NCBI RefSeq assembly: GCF_016862975.1
Contig: NZ_BONZ01000003.1
Coordinates: 1 to 64,000 of the forward strand
DNA: 64,000 nt
Source: Rugosimonospora africana
GTDB taxonomy: Bacteria > Actinomycetota > Actinomycetes > Mycobacteriales > Micromonosporaceae
Reading direction: 5' to 3'
The notes under the pieces are model-generated. The model made no database searches. It had not been told where the DNA came from and saw nothing but the letters and a program-made list of their open reading frames with translations. The position numbers and the translations under genes were made by a program. Below, in pieces: positions 62,207 to 64,000 of this stretch. Each line of letters opens with the position of its first letter. Position 1 is the stretch's first letter.

Positions 62207-62701
62207 GTGTCCACCACCGATCGCGAAGCCACCTGGCTTTCTCAGGAAGCCTACGACCGGCTGCAGGCCGAGCTCGACCAGCTGATCGCGAACCGGCCGG
62301 TGATTGCCGCCGAGATCAATGCCCGTCGGGAAGAGGGTGATCTCAAGGAGAATGGCGGCTACCACGCTGCCCGGGAGGAACAAGGCAAGCAGGAGGGCCG
62401 CATTCGGTACCTCCAGGAGTTCCTCCGCAACGCCCAGGTCGGCGAGGCCCCCAAGGCGGACACGGTCGCGGCCGGCATGGTCGTGACGATCTACTTCGAC
62501 GAGGACAAGGACGACACCGACACGTTCCTGCTCGGGTCCCGGGAGATCGCCTCGACCACCGAACTGACCGTCTACAGCCCGGAATCGGCGCTGGGTCAAG
62601 CGATCCTCGGCACCCGCCCGGGCGAGTCGGTCACCTACACGGCCCCGAGCGGCGCCGACATCATGGTCACGGTGGTGAACTTCCAGCCGTTCGGCGGCTG
62701 A
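62207..62701 (+). CDS. greA: Transcription elongation factor GreA
   Basis: GreA, 164 residues, rescues backtracked RNA polymerase by stimulating transcript cleavage. The N-terminal coiled coil (about 5-78) has [17 protein letters not shown] and [26 protein letters not shown], with the conserved acidic tip (D/E residues in EEGDLKEN). The C-terminal FKBP-like domain shows [24 protein letters not shown] and [22 protein letters not shown] 62207 follows GAGGAG at seven bases. The order mca/DUF4307/greA is conserved in actinobacteria. Confidence 0.96.
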   Translation: MSTTDREATWLSQEAYDRLQAELDQLIANRPVIAAEINARREEGDLKENGGYHAAREEQGKQEGRIRYLQEFLRNAQVGEAPKADTVAAGMVVTIYFDEDKDDTDTFLLGSREIASTTELTVYSPESALGQAILGTRPGESVTYTAPSGADIMVTVVNFQPFGG

Positions 62702-62714
62702 CCGGAACCAACGT

Positions 62715-62742
62715 CTGACCGGGCCTGCGCGGGTCCGGTCAG
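62715..62742. terminator. Hairpin between convergent greA and ilvA
   Basis: CTGACCGG (62715-62722) and CCGGTCAG (62735-62742) give an 8-bp perfect stem between the two converging genes, overlapping the ilvA stop codon. Likely a shared terminator. Confidence 0.6.
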
Positions 62743-63956
62743 ATACCGAAGGTCACTGTGTACCCGGCCGACCGCAGCGCGGTGACCAGCCGATCGGAGT
62801 GCTCCGCTCCCCTCGTCTCCACGGACAGGTCCACCTCGACCTCGCCCAGGCGCAGCCGGGGGTCGCGGCGCTGGTGCTCCACATTGACCACGTTGGCGCC
62901 CTGCTCCGCGATCTGGGCGAGCAGGGTGGCCAGCTGCCCCGGCCGGTCGGTGCACCGGACGGTGAACCGCAGGTGCCGCCCGGCGGCGACCAGGCCATGC
63001 TCGATCACCCGCAGGATCAGCAGCGGGTCGATGTTGCCGCCGGACAGCACGGCCACCACCGGAGTCTCGACCTGCGCCGCCTCGGCCAGCAGCGCGGCGA
63101 CCCCGACCCCGCCGGCCGGTTCGGCGACCGTCTTGCATCGCTCCATGAGCATCAGCAGCGCCCGGGAGATGTCCTCGTCGGAGACCGTGACGACGTCATC
63201 GACCAGCTTGCTGACGTGCGCGAACGTGACGTCGCCCGGGGTGCCGACCGCGATCCCGTCCGCGATCGTCGTGAACTGTGGCAGCCGCACCGGGTAGCCG
63301 GCAGCCAGCGAGGGCGGGTAGGCGGCCGCGCCCGAAGCCTGCACGCCGATCACCCGTACGTCCGGACGCAACGCCTTGGTGGCAACCGCGATGCCCGAGA
63401 TCAGGCCGCCGCCACCAACCCCCGCGATGATCGTCTTGACGTCCGGGCACTGTTCGAGGATCTCCAGGGCCACGGTGCCCTGGCCGGCGATCACGTCGGG
63501 GTGGTCGAACGGGTGGATGAACACCGCGCCGGTACTGTGCGCGTACTCCTGCGCCGCCAGCAGGGACTCGTCCACGGTGGTACCGACCAGGCGCACCTCG
63601 GCGCCGTACCCCTTGGTGGCCGCGACCTTGGGCAGCGGGGCGCCGACCGGCATGAACACGGTGGCACTGGTACCGAGCAGCCCGGCCGCCAGCGCGACGC
63701 CCTGGGCGTGGTTGCCCGCACTGGCCGCGACCACGCCACTGGCCCGGTCGGAGGCGCTGAGCCGGGCGATCCGGGTGTACGCCCCACGCACCTTGTACGA
63801 GCCGGCCCGCTGGACGTTCTCACACTTGAGCCACGCCGGGCCGGACAGCTTCGCGGTCAGGGGACGGCACGGCTCCAGCGGAGTCCGGCGGATCACGCCG
63901 GCCAGCAGGGCGCGGGCCTCCTCCACGTTCTCGATCGTCACCAGGTCCGGTGTCAT
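62739..63956 (-). CDS. ilvA: Threonine ammonia-lyase (threonine dehydratase)
   Basis: PLP-dependent deaminase converting threonine to 2-oxobutanoate, 405 residues. The PLP lysine is in RAGSYKVRGAYTR, followed by VVAASAGNHAQGVALAA, GQGTVALEILEQ and the PLP-phosphate loop GVGGGGLISGIA. A single ACT-type domain (about 325-405: RFTVRCTDRPGQLATLLAQIAE) is at the C-terminus, so this is the shorter, single-ACT form rather than the long biosynthetic one with two. ATG 63956 begins MTPDLVTIENVEEA. Converges with greA. Confidence 0.94.
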   Translation of the reverse strand: MTPDLVTIENVEEARALLAGVIRRTPLEPCRPLTAKLSGPAWLKCENVQRAGSYKVRGAYTRIARLSASDRASGVVAASAGNHAQGVALAAGLLGTSATVFMPVGAPLPKVAATKGYGAEVRLVGTTVDESLLAAQEYAHSTGAVFIHPFDHPDVIAGQGTVALEILEQCPDVKTIIAGVGGGGLISGIAVATKALRPDVRVIGVQASGAAAYPPSLAAGYPVRLPQFTTIADGIAVGTPGDVTFAHVSKLVDDVVTVSDEDISRALLMLMERCKTVAEPAGGVGVAALLAEAAQVETPVVAVLSGGNIDPLLILRVIEHGLVAAGRHLRFTVRCTDRPGQLATLLAQIAEQGANVVNVEHQRRDPRLRLGEVEVDLSVETRGAEHSDRLVTALRSAGYTVTFGI

Positions 63957-64000
63957 GCGCAGATCGTCGCACCCGCGACCGGCCCCGGCCCTGCCGGCGC

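Overview
The window looks like chromosomal DNA of a high-GC actinobacterium, most likely a member of the Micromonosporaceae (Actinoplanes or a relative). The evidence is the very high GC content with strong G/C third-position bias, the frequent GTG starts, and actinobacterial marker genes: a WhiB-type Fe-S regulator, mycothiol conjugate amidase, a complete set of two F420 loci (fbiC, cofD/cofE), DUF3499, DUF4307 and TIGR03089. I see no transposase, integrase, prophage, CRISPR array, rRNA or tRNA. Apart from one catabolic block the window reads as conserved core chromosome.

Layout. 1-3.0 kb: a membrane/envelope group (DUF58 protein cut by the left edge, SpoIIM-like protein, RDD protein). 3.2-9.2 kb: a five-gene peptide ABC importer read leftwards, substrate-binding lipoprotein first. 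9.5-12.9 kb: the EfeUOB iron uptake operon behind two IdeR/DtxR-like boxes. 13.1-19.7 kb: ahcY, then the mannose operon pmm-trm112-SIS-cation transporter-manA. 20.0-29.8 kb: a polyamine/GABA-type catabolic block (aldehyde dehydrogenase, GabT-like transaminase, saccharopine-dehydrogenase-like oxidoreductase, APC permease, Lrp regulator, class III transaminase, FAD amine oxidoreductase). 29.8-40.8 kb: DUF3499, zincin-like protein, whiB, fbiC, a Gly/Tyr/Gln/Pro-rich membrane protein, cofD, cofE, mannose-1-phosphate guanylyltransferase, a glycosyltransferase and TIGR03089. 40.8-54.1 kb: acetoacetyl-CoA synthetase, a Pro/Ala-tailed membrane protein, acyl-CoA dehydrogenase, a nucleotide-sugar dehydrogenase, a 1595-residue membrane protein, and purE/purK. 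54.3-64 kb: a hypothetical protein, a YyaL-type thioredoxin-domain protein, a GGDEF-EAL protein, a small membrane protein, mca, DUF4307, greA and ilvA.

How it works together. manA, pmm and the guanylyltransferase cover fructose-6-phosphate to GDP-mannose. fbiC, cofD and cofE cover the deazaflavin, lactyl-phosphate transfer and glutamylation steps of F420. From memory of Mycobacterium tuberculosis, the order sahH ... manA, SIS, pmm, DUF3499, metallopeptidase, whiB2, fbiA, fbiB, GDP-mannose synthase, ... fadE, purE, purK matches closely; here the 20-29.8 kb catabolic block and fbiC sit inside that conserved order.

The least explained signals are non-coding. A 34-40 bp repeat core occurs as a tandem pair at three intergenic sites, always in the sense of the gene upstream and twice containing that gene's stop codon (MIRU-like). 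The 11-bp word TCCAC(A/T)GTGGA recurs five times inside genes, in two reading frames. The tetramer GTAC is enriched through unusual codon choice. Palindromes sit upstream of ahcY, whiB, the peptide importer and the gene at 54.3-54.9 kb.
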